Shown: positions 44,926 through 53,642 of the stretch, one piece after another | How positions within the stretch are numbered: position 1 is the stretch's first letter | How the letters are laid out: each line of letters opens with the position of its first letter | Assembly: GCA_964387285.1 (NCBI GenBank) | Contig: CAYLWO010000018.1 | Span: forward strand, 1-64,000 | Direction: 5' to 3' | From: Anaerohabitans sp964387285 | GTDB lineage: Bacteria; Zhuqueibacterota; Zhuqueibacteria; Residuimicrobiales; Residuimicrobiaceae | Length of the DNA: 64,000 nucleotides | The notes under the pieces: generated by a model | What the model was told of the DNA's origin: nothing | The model's input: the letters and a program-made list of their open reading frames with translations, nothing else | The model's database searches: none | Translations under genes and position numbers: made by a program

Positions 44926-45894
44926 CTATTGAAATTTGATGCGAATGATTTTGCGGATGACCAGAAAACCGACAACCTGCATCACGAAACCCGCCATGAG
45001 CATTTTGCGGCCGCTGGGATCTTCCAGCATGGGAGCGAAATAACCGGGATTAAGCGCGTTGATGATAATCATGAACACGAGCGGTATGCTGCCCAAAACC
45101 CACATGGTCATTCTTCCCTGCGCGGTAAAGGTGCGGATTTGTCCCATCAACTTGAACCGTTCGCGAATGGTATAACTGATTTTGTCTAGGATCTCGGCGA
45201 GATTGCCGCCGGTCTCCCGTTGCAACAAAACCGCAGTGACAAACAGCTTTAAATCCAGGCTGTTGATGCGTTGCGTGAGGTTGAGGAGCGCTTCGCGCAA
45301 GGGCAAACCGAGATTGCTTTCTTCAAAGGTCTTGCGAAATTCCACGCCGATCGGGTCCGGCGCTTCAAGACCGACCATTTGCAGAGCTTTATTTAAAGCA
45401 TGACCCGCGCGCAAAGAACTGGTCATCATATCCAAAGCGTCGGGGAAAGCACGGATAAAAGCGCGTAAACGAAGGGCGCGACGGTAGAGAATCATCAAAA
45501 CAGGCAAACTGCCTGAAACAAGCGTAACGAGAACGCGCAGCAGAAAATTTTCGGATTGGCGCGTCGCCAAAATGCCGATGACCGTGAGCAAAGCCATGGT
45601 CAGCAGCACCGTGCTGACCGTAATCTTTAAATCGCTCTGTTCCAACATCAGGCGTAATTTGCGGGGAAAATCCAGCCGGGCCAAAAAACGATCCAGAAGT
45701 GAAATATTGCTGAGCTGCTCATTGCGCAAGACAAACGGCAATTGCTCCGCTTTCAATCCCATATCTGCAGAGTACTCTAGCAAGCGCCTGCTGATTTTGT
45801 TTTTGCTGCCGTGACGACGTTCGTACATCAGCAAAAAAGCGCTTAACAGGAGAAAAAGGAAAAAGAAGAAAAAAGCGATAATGACCAGGGTCAT
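44926..45894 (-). CDS. tadB: Tad pilus inner-membrane platform protein TadB
   Basis: 322 aa. Membrane helices at ~3-23, ~95-135 and the C-terminus flank a T2SSF domain with FPDALDMMTSSLRAGHALNKALQMVG and LFVTAVLLQRETGGNLAEILDKISYTIRERF, the TadB pattern. Its ATG overlaps the cpaF stop as ATGA, so translation is coupled; AAGGAGG lies 10 nt upstream. It forms the pilus platform with TadC. Confidence 0.92.
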   Translation of the reverse strand: MTLVIIAFFFFFLFLLLSAFLLMYERRHGSKNKISRRLLEYSADMGLKAEQLPFVLRNEQLSNISLLDRFLARLDFPRKLRLMLEQSDLKITVSTVLLTMALLTVIGILATRQSENFLLRVLVTLVSGSLPVLMILYRRALRLRAFIRAFPDALDMMTSSLRAGHALNKALQMVGLEAPDPIGVEFRKTFEESNLGLPLREALLNLTQRINSLDLKLFVTAVLLQRETGGNLAEILDKISYTIRERFKLMGQIRTFTAQGRMTMWVLGSIPLVFMIIINALNPGYFAPMLEDPSGRKMLMAGFVMQVVGFLVIRKIIRIKFQ

Positions 45895-47303
45895 GCGATG
45901 TTTTCCTCCTTTTGATTAAATTCAAATCGGGGTTCAAACATCCCATCGGGCAACTTGATCCCGGAAGTTTCGAACTGTTCGATAAATTTGGGCCGAATGC
46001 CGGTGACGCGAAAAGTGCCGATCACCTGACCATCGTCGCGAATACCCAACTTTTCAAAAATAAAAATATCCTGCAGAGAGACCGTTTCACCCTCCATGCC
46101 GACAATTTCTGAGACTTTGATCACTTTGCGGGTGCCGTCGCTGAGGCGGGCGATTTGCACGATGATATGAATGGCGGAGCTGATTTGTTCGCGCATGGCG
46201 CGATCGCCGAGGTTGGCGCCGGCCATGAGCACCATGGTCTCCAGACGGCGCAAGGCATCGCGCGGCGAATTGGCGTGCAGCGTCGTCAAAGAGCCGTCAT
46301 GGCCGGTGTTCATGGCCTGCAGCATGTCCAGCGCTTCTGCGCCGCGCACCTCGCCCACGACAATGCGATCGGGCCGCATACGCAAAGAGTTGCGCACCAG
46401 TTCACGTTGCGCCACCGCGCCTTTGCCCTCGATGTTGGCGGCTCGCGTCTCCAGGCGAACGACATGGGTTTGTTGCAGTTGCAGTTCAGCCGCATCCTCC
46501 ACCGTGACGATGCGTTCATTGCTGGGGATGTAGCTGGACAATATATTCAACAGGGTCGTTTTCCCGGAGCCGGTGCCGCCGGAGACAAGAATATTCAACC
46601 GTGCCCGCACCGCAGCAGACAACACCTCGGCGATGGCCGGCGTCAAACTTTGATGACGCAAAAGATCATCCATATTCAATCGCTGCAAACCAAATTTACG
46701 AATGGAGAGAATCGGACCATCCACTGCCAGCGGCGGAATAATGGCATTGACGCGCGAACCGTCCGGCAAACGCGCATCCACCATGGGGCTCGATTCATCG
46801 ACGCGTCTGCCGACCTTGGAAACGATCCGCTCGATGATATGCATCAGATGAAGATCGTCTTTAAAACGGGTGTTGGTCGGCTCTAGTTTGCCAAAGCGCT
46901 CAACATAGACGTGGCTGTGGGTGTTGACCAGAATATCAGAAACCGTGGGATCGAGCAGCAGAGGTTCAAGCGGTCCCAATCCAAATGTTTCATTCAATAT
47001 CTCCTCGGTCAGCCGGTCCCGATTCAAATCATGGGCATCGGATTCCTCACTTTGCAGCAAGCTTTCAATCACTTCGCGCACCTGGACTCGCAACACTTCA
47101 GCGGGAATGGTATCCAGTTTGACCAGATCAAGCTTTTCAATCAGGCGACGGTGAATACGTTCCTTGAATTCATAATAAGCATGCAGCGCATGCAGATCAG
47201 GACGAACCGGTTTGGGTTCGTTCACGGGCGCCGCGATAACCGGCGTATAAGGTTTTTTGACTTCAGAGGCATCGCCGACTTTTAAGCGTTGCAGTAGATT
47301 CAT
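45891..47303 (-). CDS. cpaF: Tad pilus assembly ATPase (CpaF/TadA)
   Basis: 470 aa, hexameric secretion ATPase that powers Flp pilus assembly at the inner membrane. An N-terminal helical domain (~35-100) and a PAS-like region (~105-200) precede the ATPase core. Walker A GGTGSGKTT is at 242-250, the Asp box is IVTVEDAAEL, Walker B is RMRPDRIVVGEVRG and the His box is TGHDGSLTTLHANSP. All active-site elements are intact. GGGAG lies 7 nt before ATG. Confidence 0.96.
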   Translation of the reverse strand: MNLLQRLKVGDASEVKKPYTPVIAAPVNEPKPVRPDLHALHAYYEFKERIHRRLIEKLDLVKLDTIPAEVLRVQVREVIESLLQSEESDAHDLNRDRLTEEILNETFGLGPLEPLLLDPTVSDILVNTHSHVYVERFGKLEPTNTRFKDDLHLMHIIERIVSKVGRRVDESSPMVDARLPDGSRVNAIIPPLAVDGPILSIRKFGLQRLNMDDLLRHQSLTPAIAEVLSAAVRARLNILVSGGTGSGKTTLLNILSSYIPSNERIVTVEDAAELQLQQTHVVRLETRAANIEGKGAVAQRELVRNSLRMRPDRIVVGEVRGAEALDMLQAMNTGHDGSLTTLHANSPRDALRRLETMVLMAGANLGDRAMREQISSAIHIIVQIARLSDGTRKVIKVSEIVGMEGETVSLQDIFIFEKLGIRDDGQVIGTFRVTGIRPKFIEQFETSGIKLPDGMFEPRFEFNQKEENIA

Positions 47304-47316
47304 CGTTTGGCTCCCA

Positions 47317-48504
47317 TCATCTTCCCCATCGTTTTAGAAAGCCGGACTTGAGCGCCTTGGTAGACTCGGCCAACGCTTCGGAATCACCCCTTAACAGCTG
47401 ATGTAATTGAACCACTTGTTGGCTAAAACGATTTTGCGGTCTGGTTAATATCAACGGTTCGCCGGTGTTGACGCTTTCGGTCATGACGCCATTCTCCTGC
47501 AACGGCAACCGGCACAGGATCGGCGTGGCGATTGACTTTTCGATCACTTCCAGATCATCGGTCATACGCTGCGGATAACGATTGAGGATCACCGCCACCT
47601 TGTCCTGATCGTACTGCAACCGCTGAAACAGCGCCAGGGCGCGCCTCAGATTGTAAACCGTTGCTACATCCAGTTGCGCGATGGTGAGGATGGTGTCTGA
47701 TTCATCCAGAGCGCGAATCGTCACTTCACTAAAATGGCTGTCGCTGTCGATAAAAATATAGTCAAACTCCGAACGCAGCAATTCGATAATCTGGCCAACG
47801 GCTGATGCCGTTATCGTGTCCGCCTGTTCCAGATTTTCCGGACCGGAGATAAAGACCACGCCGCTGCTGTGACGGGTCAAGGTATTCGGCAATGTGGCCG
47901 GATCCAGAGCGGATATGTTTTCGTAAAGATCCAATAATGAAATTCGTGGTTTAAGATCCAGAAACAGAGCGGCGTTGCCGAGGTGCAATTTCAGATCGAG
48001 CAAAAGCACCCGTTTGTGATATTCTTTGGCAACATGTACGGCGAGATTGGTTGCCAGCGTTGTTGTGCCGACGCCGCCTTTGACGCCGTAACAACAAATC
48101 ACTTTCGCTTGCGCCTGGTGTTCTCCGCCCTTGAGTCGGCGTTGCGCCGCCAGTACCGCGTTTTGCAGTTCATCGCCCGACATCTGGGGCAAAAGAAATT
48201 CATGGGCGCCATTACGCATGGCCTGAACAATAAGTTCAGCTTCTGCACTGGCCGCTGAACAAAGGAAAATGGTCTGCGGAAACATGGCGCTCCACTTGCC
48301 CAGCCACTTTAAACTCTCCTTGCCGTCGGTTAAATCGATGAGGGCAAAATCAGGATGAAACTTGCTTAACAAAGATTGCGCGGAGGTCCAGTTGGTGCTT
48401 TGGCTGTACAAGCGAAAATTTTCAAGCTGTTTAAGACTGTGAAAAACCGCGTCAGATTCATTGGCGCCGCTGCTGATATAGATCCAGGAGATTACTTTAT
48501 CCAT
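47317..48504 (-). CDS. cpaE: Tad pilus polar-localisation ATPase TadZ/CpaE
   Basis: About 395 aa. A degenerate receiver-like domain (~5-115) precedes a MinD/ParA-type ATPase with deviant Walker A KGGVGTTTLATNLA near 142. The signature Lys is Thr, the form usual for TadZ/CpaE. The Walker B-like FDYIFIDSDSHFSE is present. The protein marks the cell position where the pilus is built. I chose ATG 48504; upstream in-frame codons give a basic, non-conserved extension. The gene begins 14 nt after the tadG-like stop. Confidence 0.9.
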   Translation of the reverse strand: MDKVISWIYISSGANESDAVFHSLKQLENFRLYSQSTNWTSAQSLLSKFHPDFALIDLTDGKESLKWLGKWSAMFPQTIFLCSAASAEAELIVQAMRNGAHEFLLPQMSGDELQNAVLAAQRRLKGGEHQAQAKVICCYGVKGGVGTTTLATNLAVHVAKEYHKRVLLLDLKLHLGNAALFLDLKPRISLLDLYENISALDPATLPNTLTRHSSGVVFISGPENLEQADTITASAVGQIIELLRSEFDYIFIDSDSHFSEVTIRALDESDTILTIAQLDVATVYNLRRALALFQRLQYDQDKVAVILNRYPQRMTDDLEVIEKSIATPILCRLPLQENGVMTESVNTGEPLILTRPQNRFSQQVVQLHQLLRGDSEALAESTKALKSGFLKRWGR

Positions 48505-48518
48505 AACAACTTGATTCC

Positions 48519-49493
48519 TCATTCGACCAGACGGACGCCATAAACAAACGTGTTGCCGTTTCCCCAAACTCCCTGACTTAATCTCTGTATGAATCGGCCA
48601 TACACATCGCCGCCGCCGGAAATGCATTCGATGAAAAAAACCGCCAGCCCGGTCACGGTGATGGTGTTGCGACCGGAATCTGGAGGATAGGCCGGATCAT
48701 AAATGGGCAGAATAACAATACGCGGGCTGGTCAGGCCCGAATAACCGGAATTGACCACTGTGCTTCCATCCCAATAAGCGTTGGCATCCGTATCAATTAA
48801 ATCATTGACGCCCTGTCTCGTCGGACCTGCCATATTGCCGGGTTCCACCTGCAAAATATCATTGATGCGTACAATGCAATCACAACCTTCGGCAATATTG
48901 TCCCGGTAAACATCTGCACCGGATTCCGGATCACCCTGATTGACAGGTGGATAGTCGACCGGATAATAGAAACTGGGATTGGTAGCCGGAGCACCCAATT
49001 GTCCGGATTTAACCAAAACCGGATTATGCAGCGGGAATCCGTCAGGTACGGCAAATGGTCTAAGACGGCGGACGCCGACCAACGAACCCAATTCCGCCAT
49101 GGCCGCGGCGTTGATCGTCACGGTGCGCAATCCCAGTATCGGAGCGAAAAAAAGCGGCAGCTGACGGGCAGAACGGACCCGAATCCTTCGGGCCGCGGGA
49201 AAGGTGATGTCAGCCGCGTTGACAGCTAAGGCCTGGTTAATGCAACGGTTGCGACCAGCATAATCTGTAGCCAGCCGCGTAGCTTCAGTCTGGCTGGTCA
49301 GGAGACCGGCGGCGCCGGCCAGAGCAGAAGCATCTACCCCGGACTGTAACTGGTTGCGCGCGGTCAGTACATAACTGACATCTACAGCCAGTGCAGCCAT
49401 GCCCAGCATAGCGATCAGCGAGGTCGCGGCCAGGACCAGGACATTGCCCTGCTCATCGCAGAGCCATTTATGGAAGAATGATCTGATGTTCAT
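48519..49493 (-). CDS. TadE/G-like pseudopilin-domain protein (TadG)
   Basis: 324 aa. The N-terminal TadE/G signature is NVLVLAATSLIAMLGMAALAVDVSYVLTARNQLQSGVDASALAGA (residues ~17-62): one membrane helix followed by the Asp-Ala-Ser motif. The remainder is extracytoplasmic and beta-rich, without the von Willebrand domain found in longer TadG proteins. GGAGG lies 9 nt before ATG. It lies directly after the secretin gene, in the usual position of a minor pilus component. Confidence 0.8.
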   Translation of the reverse strand: MNIRSFFHKWLCDEQGNVLVLAATSLIAMLGMAALAVDVSYVLTARNQLQSGVDASALAGAAGLLTSQTEATRLATDYAGRNRCINQALAVNAADITFPAARRIRVRSARQLPLFFAPILGLRTVTINAAAMAELGSLVGVRRLRPFAVPDGFPLHNPVLVKSGQLGAPATNPSFYYPVDYPPVNQGDPESGADVYRDNIAEGCDCIVRINDILQVEPGNMAGPTRQGVNDLIDTDANAYWDGSTVVNSGYSGLTSPRIVILPIYDPAYPPDSGRNTITVTGLAVFFIECISGGGDVYGRFIQRLSQGVWGNGNTFVYGVRLVE

Positions 49494-49495
49494 CG

Positions 49496-50569
49496 TTACA
49501 GTCCTCCGGATGACAATTGCTGCACACCCCTGATAATCGACGGCGATACCATGATCATCAATTCGGTTTCTTTATTGCTGAACCTTTCGCTGCTGAACAG
49601 TTTGCCCAATACGGGCAGGCTGCCGAGCAAGGGTGTTTTGGAAATGGTTTTGGATTCTTCCTGCGAATAGAGTCCGCCGAGAATGAGTTGCTTGTTCTCT
49701 TCCAGGTCCACGTTCGTTTCGGTCTTGCGCGTCGACAAAGCCGGAATACGAAAACCGGAAAGAATGATCCCATTGTCAAAATCAAGGCTGCTGACCTCGG
49801 CCGACACCTTGAGATTGATCATGTTGGAATCTAGAACCAACGGCGTGAATTTGAGTTTTATGCCAAACTCTTTGAATTGAATGGTCACGGTCTGCATACC
49901 GGACGCTCCGGAGACGATGGGAATGGGAAATTCACCACCGGCGAGGAAACTGGCTTCAGCGCCTTCGCGCGCGCTGAGATTCGGTTTGGCCAGCACTGTG
50001 AGAAGATTCTTCTCCTCTAGAGCTTTGATCATGGTCGTCAAATTTTGCGTCGGCACGGCGACAAAAATATCCACCACATCGCTGAATCCCAGGGGATCTC
50101 CCGGGCTGACGACTTTGCCGGCAAAACTGCCGACATCTACGGTTTCGCTGCCGATCTTGCGGGCTTTGGAAAGAACATCAAAACCCAGTTCCCTAAGAGC
50201 AATGCGGTTGATTTCGACAAATCGAACCTGCAACATGACCTGATGCAAGGCTACCGGTTTGCGCACCAGTATGCGTTGCTGCAGAAATTCGCCCTGATCG
50301 TTCCAGACAATCAGGGTCGTGGAACCCTCCTGCTTGCCAATGAGTACGAGTTGGGATGCGGACATCACGCTGGCGTCTGCAATGTCGGGATCGGCAATGG
50401 AAACCTTGCTGATAACCTTGTACTCAAGGACCTGCGAATGTCCCGGTTCAATTGTCAACAGATCAGGTTCTACTGCAGCGGTAAGGAGGGCCCAACCCAA
50501 AAACATGCTAACCACGCCCATGTTCCGCCGGCTTTTTTCAAAGGCATATCTGCGTACAAATAACTTCAT
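49496..50569 (-). CDS. cpaC: Tad pilus outer-membrane secretin (CpaC/RcpA)
   Basis: About 357 aa. An N-terminal leader is followed by the pilus/BON-type domain (LTIEPGHSQVLEYKVISKVSIADPDIADASVMSASQLVLIGKQEG, ~30-90). The secretin core follows (VQVRFVEINRIALRELGFD, NLLTVLAKPNLSAREGAEASFLAGGEFPIPI, TRKTETNVDLEENKQLILGGL, ETELMIMVSPSII). It forms the outer-membrane channel for the Flp pilus. The ATG at 50569 is chosen: AAAGGAG lies 9 nt upstream, and the longer frame adds a basic stretch that does not resemble a signal peptide. Confidence 0.93.
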   Translation of the reverse strand: MKLFVRRYAFEKSRRNMGVVSMFLGWALLTAAVEPDLLTIEPGHSQVLEYKVISKVSIADPDIADASVMSASQLVLIGKQEGSTTLIVWNDQGEFLQQRILVRKPVALHQVMLQVRFVEINRIALRELGFDVLSKARKIGSETVDVGSFAGKVVSPGDPLGFSDVVDIFVAVPTQNLTTMIKALEEKNLLTVLAKPNLSAREGAEASFLAGGEFPIPIVSGASGMQTVTIQFKEFGIKLKFTPLVLDSNMINLKVSAEVSSLDFDNGIILSGFRIPALSTRKTETNVDLEENKQLILGGLYSQEESKTISKTPLLGSLPVLGKLFSSERFSNKETELMIMVSPSIIRGVQQLSSGGL

Positions 50570-50597
50570 TATGTAGATCTCCTTTCCGAAGCAGCCA

Positions 50598-51488
50598 TTA
50601 CGGTTTCTGCGATTTGTTCTCTTTAGCAATTCCTTTGTCCAGGATGACTTCGGAACGCACATTGGAACGATATACCTGGATTACCTGTTTAGCAGGCTCC
50701 TTGACCGTATCAGCACTGGCCTGAACTGCCGTAGAGGCAACTCCGGTGAAATTCGACGGCGACGCGGTTTTTTTCTTGCTGATGAGTTCTTTCAAACGTA
50801 CACCGGTGGGTGTCGCCTCAACCTGATCCGCGGCATTGCGCAGCACCAATTGTAATTTTCCCTCATAACTGCCCAGCGCCAACTTTTCCGCCTGAGCAGG
50901 AGTTACCAGCAGCGTGACCGATTTTACTGTGATGGGATCTTCATCTTTGCGATTGACATTCTGGTCAACCGCCAACACCTCGATATTTTCCAGAATGGTG
51001 GTGGTGGTCGATTCTTCTTTATTACCGGCAGAGGAAACGGTAGCAAGCACATCGACGCGTGCATGCGGCAGAATAAAGCCGCTAACCCCGCTTACCACGT
51101 TTACCGCTACGGTCATGGCCCGCATCCCTGCAGGAATGGCCGCAGAAAAACCGCCGCTGGAGCCGACAGGGGCCAGGCGGCTTTCAAGAATTACTTCGCC
51201 GACATAGAGTTCGGACTTGCAGACGCGATCCAGTAAATCAACGGCCCGGGAAAAACTCCCTTCGGGGATGAGGGTGTTTGGAAAATCTTTTGCTTCCATC
51301 ATGCTTTCGTCAAGGCGGGCGCCGACCGGCAAATTGACCTTGGCGACCATAACCGGACGCACGGCATCGTCACTGTTTTGTTGCAGAATACTTTTTTGAT
51401 TCTGTAAATAGGACCAGGTTCCGAGCGTTGCCAACAACGCAGCCAGAATCGCCAAAGGGATAATGAATTTTAGCTTGAGCAGGTTCAT
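50598..51488 (-). CDS. cpaB: Tad pilus assembly protein CpaB/RcpC
   Basis: 296 aa. One N-terminal membrane helix (IIPLAILAALLATLGTWSYL) precedes a SAF-type domain at about 45-115 (VMVAKVNLPVGARLDESMM, LYVGEVILESRLA, SAAIPAGMRAMTVAVN). The RcpC-type region follows (GFILPHARVDVLATV, VLAVDQNV, SVTLLVTPAQAEKLALGSYEGKLQLVLRN). It is a periplasmic partner of the secretin. GGAG lies 8 nt before ATG, and it is followed by cpaC after 28 nt. Confidence 0.93.
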   Translation of the reverse strand: MNLLKLKFIIPLAILAALLATLGTWSYLQNQKSILQQNSDDAVRPVMVAKVNLPVGARLDESMMEAKDFPNTLIPEGSFSRAVDLLDRVCKSELYVGEVILESRLAPVGSSGGFSAAIPAGMRAMTVAVNVVSGVSGFILPHARVDVLATVSSAGNKEESTTTTILENIEVLAVDQNVNRKDEDPITVKSVTLLVTPAQAEKLALGSYEGKLQLVLRNAADQVEATPTGVRLKELISKKKTASPSNFTGVASTAVQASADTVKEPAKQVIQVYRSNVRSEVILDKGIAKENKSQKP

Positions 51489-51503
51489 GGCATGTTCTCC
51501 GAG

Positions 51504-51890
51504 TTAGCCTTCCCAATGCATCGTGGTGCTGCGGCTAAGTTGAAAAGGACCGAGCAGACCAGGGATGACGGCGCCGGTGATCGGCGTATAGGATCCACTG
51601 ACCGTTACCGTGACCTCGTTGGCCCCGCCAGGTCCGGAAACGCTAACCGAAATTGCGGTAAGGCCGCTGCTGCTGACCAGATTGAGCGCCTTGGCACGCA
51701 CGCGGCTGACATCAGGAGCTGTCACTGCAGCAACACGCGCGCCTTCCCGGGCAGCGCTGGTCATTAAATTCATGGTCTCCCACAACCGACCAAATTCAAT
51801 GATGCCGAAGAGCAGCAACGCAAAAACAGGGACGATAATGGCGAACTCTACTAACGCCTGACCATGTTCTGATTTACAGAATCGTTTCAT
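51504..51890 (-). CDS. TadE-like minor pseudopilin
   Basis: 128 aa. Short basic N-terminus, then SEHGQALVEFAIIVPVFALLLFGIIEFGRLW (7-37), the TadE motif with a prepilin-type G/QALVEF junction, then a small extracytoplasmic domain. It overlaps the prepilin peptidase stop as ATGA. Processed by the adjacent peptidase and incorporated into, or guiding, the Flp pilus. Confidence 0.9.
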   Translation of the reverse strand: MKRFCKSEHGQALVEFAIIVPVFALLLFGIIEFGRLWETMNLMTSAAREGARVAAVTAPDVSRVRAKALNLVSSSGLTAISVSVSGPGGANEVTVTVSGSYTPITGAVIPGLLGPFQLSRSTTMHWEG

Positions 51891-52372
51891 AAATATACCT
51901 CTACAAAAATAGTCCAGCTGGCGCCGATGGCAATAGCCACGGCATAAGGTATTCCGGAATAGCGATGTACTTTTTCCCCGGCCATTTCAGGATGAGGACG
52001 ACTGCGCGTGTAATGGCGCCAACTGATTTTTGCCAGGGCTAAAAAACCCCCGGCGAATACGGTAGCGAGCAGAGCCACGCAGGCAGCTGGCCAGGAAAAC
52101 CAGGCGCCAACCGCAGCCATCAGCTTGACGTCGCCAGCGCCCATGCCGCCTAACAAATAAACAAGCGCAAACGGGAGTGCAGCGGCCGCCATGCCAGATA
52201 ACGATGTACACAATCCTGCCGATCCAGCCCAGGCCAAATGCAGGGCAAGGCCGGAAAAGAGTGCCGGAAATGTGAGCCAGTTGGGAATACGTCGGCTGCG
52301 AATGTCCCACACTGCGGCAATGAAAACCACGAAAAGGAGGCCTGTGATCTGCACTATTTTTGCAAACGGCAC
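51887..52372 (-). CDS. prepilin peptidase (TadV/CpaA)
   Basis: About 161 aa, an A24-type aspartic protease in the inner membrane. Catalytic Asp23 is in VWDIRSRRIPN and Asp81 in GGMGAGDVKLMAAVG (the GxGD motif). The usual cytoplasmic methyltransferase part of PilD is absent, as in TadV. The GTG at 52372 is taken as start: GGAGGG lies 7 nt upstream and it opens the first helix. It cleaves the two Flp pilins and TadE. Confidence 0.9.
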   Translation of the reverse strand: MPFAKIVQITGLLFVVFIAAVWDIRSRRIPNWLTFPALFSGLALHLAWAGSAGLCTSLSGMAAAALPFALVYLLGGMGAGDVKLMAAVGAWFSWPAACVALLATVFAGGFLALAKISWRHYTRSRPHPEMAGEKVHRYSGIPYAVAIAIGASWTIFVEVYL

Positions 52373-52421
52373 ATCCAGGCCCTCCTCTTGTAAATAATTT
52401 CTTGCTGAATAGAGAAATCCT

Positions 52422-52592
52422 TTATAGTGCGCCGGCGATATTGTTGATAACGCCAAGGATATTCAGACCGAGCAGTTGCAGCGCTACAATCGCCACAATG
52501 GCAATGAGCACCAGAATCAGGGCGTATTCAGCCAGAGTTTGTCCCTCTTCTTTAGCAAATAGACCGCGGAAAAAATTCATGATGGTTTGCAT
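52422..52592 (-). CDS. flp: Flp-family type IVb pilin 1
   Basis: 56 aa. MQTIMNFFRGLFAKEEG is the leader and QTLAEYALILVLIAIVAIVALQLLG the hydrophobic helix; the processing site is G/QTLAEY with Glu at +5. This is the major pilin type of Tad systems. AAGGAG lies 6 nt before ATG. Confidence 0.93.
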   Translation of the reverse strand: MQTIMNFFRGLFAKEEGQTLAEYALILVLIAIVAIVALQLLGLNILGVINNIAGAL

Positions 52593-52714
52593 AGCATACT
52601 CCTTTTTTTTGGATGAGAATCTGAACAATTAAAGACTTTGCATCGTTTACATCATTCGCATCCCTCCTCTCGATCAACGTCGGCATTATCGGTGCACTGG
52701 TTCATGCAAAAATT

Positions 52715-52888
52715 TTATGGCCAACTGTTCACAACCTGAAAAAACCAGGCCAGGATTTGCTGCCCAAACAATACCAGGCCCGCGACCATTACCAAAGCAA
52801 TCAGTAACAGTATCAATGCATATTCACTCAGCGTTTGGCCGTCCTCACCGGCCAAAAACTGATAAATAATCGTGACAGCTGGCTGCAT
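52715..52888 (-). CDS. flp: Flp-family type IVb pilin 2
   Basis: 57 aa, first gene of the Tad operon. Leader to EDG, then QTLSEYALILLLIALVMVAGLVLFG with Glu at +5 and a short tail (FFQVVNSWP). It differs enough from pilin 1 to be a separate subunit type rather than a recent copy. GAGGAG lies 6 nt before ATG. Which of the two is the major pilin cannot be told from sequence. Confidence 0.92.
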   Translation of the reverse strand: MQPAVTIIYQFLAGEDGQTLSEYALILLLIALVMVAGLVLFGQQILAWFFQVVNSWP

Positions 52889-53451
52889 TATTTTCTCCTC
52901 CTCACAGTTTAAATAATAAAAGGAGAACCATACCGGCAGAAAAAGTGGCGGCACTCTTTCTCAAGCATGTAGCCGAAACATTGGCAAATCCAGAAATTGT
53001 ATTTTGTCTATCTCACAGGTGCGGTGCAAATAAGCGACAATCCAAAAAATTTGGCGTATGACGATCTCCTAGTCGCCAGAGATAAGGTTGTCACTGGGGG
53101 AAAAAGCTAAGAATTTAGCGCTAAATGATAACGCCTGGAAATAACTTATTAAAAATCAATTAATAATTTATCATCCTCCCCACTCAGTGAGGATAAATGA
53201 TGAAAAAATAAATAGTAAATCTTGTAATGGCAGTATCAAAACATAACATTATCGCAAAATGGCGATTATTCGCAGTAAAAATCTGCTCAATAATAAGTAG
53301 TATGGGTGAAAAAATCAAGAGTTTTATTTGCAAATTTGCATTTTACGCCATTTTTTGCGTAATAAGGTAAAACACTTGCATGCGAAAGATAATAATCAAA
53401 CCGAACATTTTGTATGATTTAGATCACAAAAATCAATTTTGGCGAGTAAAT
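52889..53451. other. upstream region of the Tad operon
   Basis: About 560 nt, AT-rich, no coding frame. It must contain the promoter for the pilin genes, but no convincing -35/-10 pair was seen. CGCAAAATGGCG (53253-53264) and CGCCATTTTTTGCG (53346-53359) form an imperfect inverted repeat 81 nt apart that could be a regulatory site. Confidence 0.4.
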
Positions 53452-53491
53452 AAAAAAAGTGAGAGCAGTATTGACATTTACTTGCTCTCAC
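53452..53491 (-). terminator. Rho-independent terminator of the oxidase operon
   Basis: GTGAGAGCA (53459-53467) pairs with TGCTCTCAC (53483-53491) around a 15-nt loop. Read on the minus strand the stem is followed by seven T residues (53458-53452). It lies about 150 nt beyond the subunit I stop. Confidence 0.85.
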
Positions 53492-53642
53492 CTTGTTTAG
53501 GATAGAAAACAGGTCGGAAATCACGGTATAAATACCGCCATACACTCAAAATAAAACCGTTTAACAGAAAGCCATAGTTTAGCGGTTTGTGCTCGAAAGA
53601 CAACCTTCGAGGATCATGCACTCGCTCAATTCAGCAGAGACA

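Noticed and set aside
47317..48504. TadZ/CpaE Walker A with Thr instead of Lys as an inactivating mutation
   Set aside because: KGGVGTTT-type deviant Walker A motifs are usual in this family.
53253..53359. Imperfect inverted repeat CGCAAAATGGCG / CGCCATTTTTTGCG as a transposon
   Set aside because: The arms are short with a length difference, no flanking duplication was seen and the interior is simple AT-rich promoter-like sequence.
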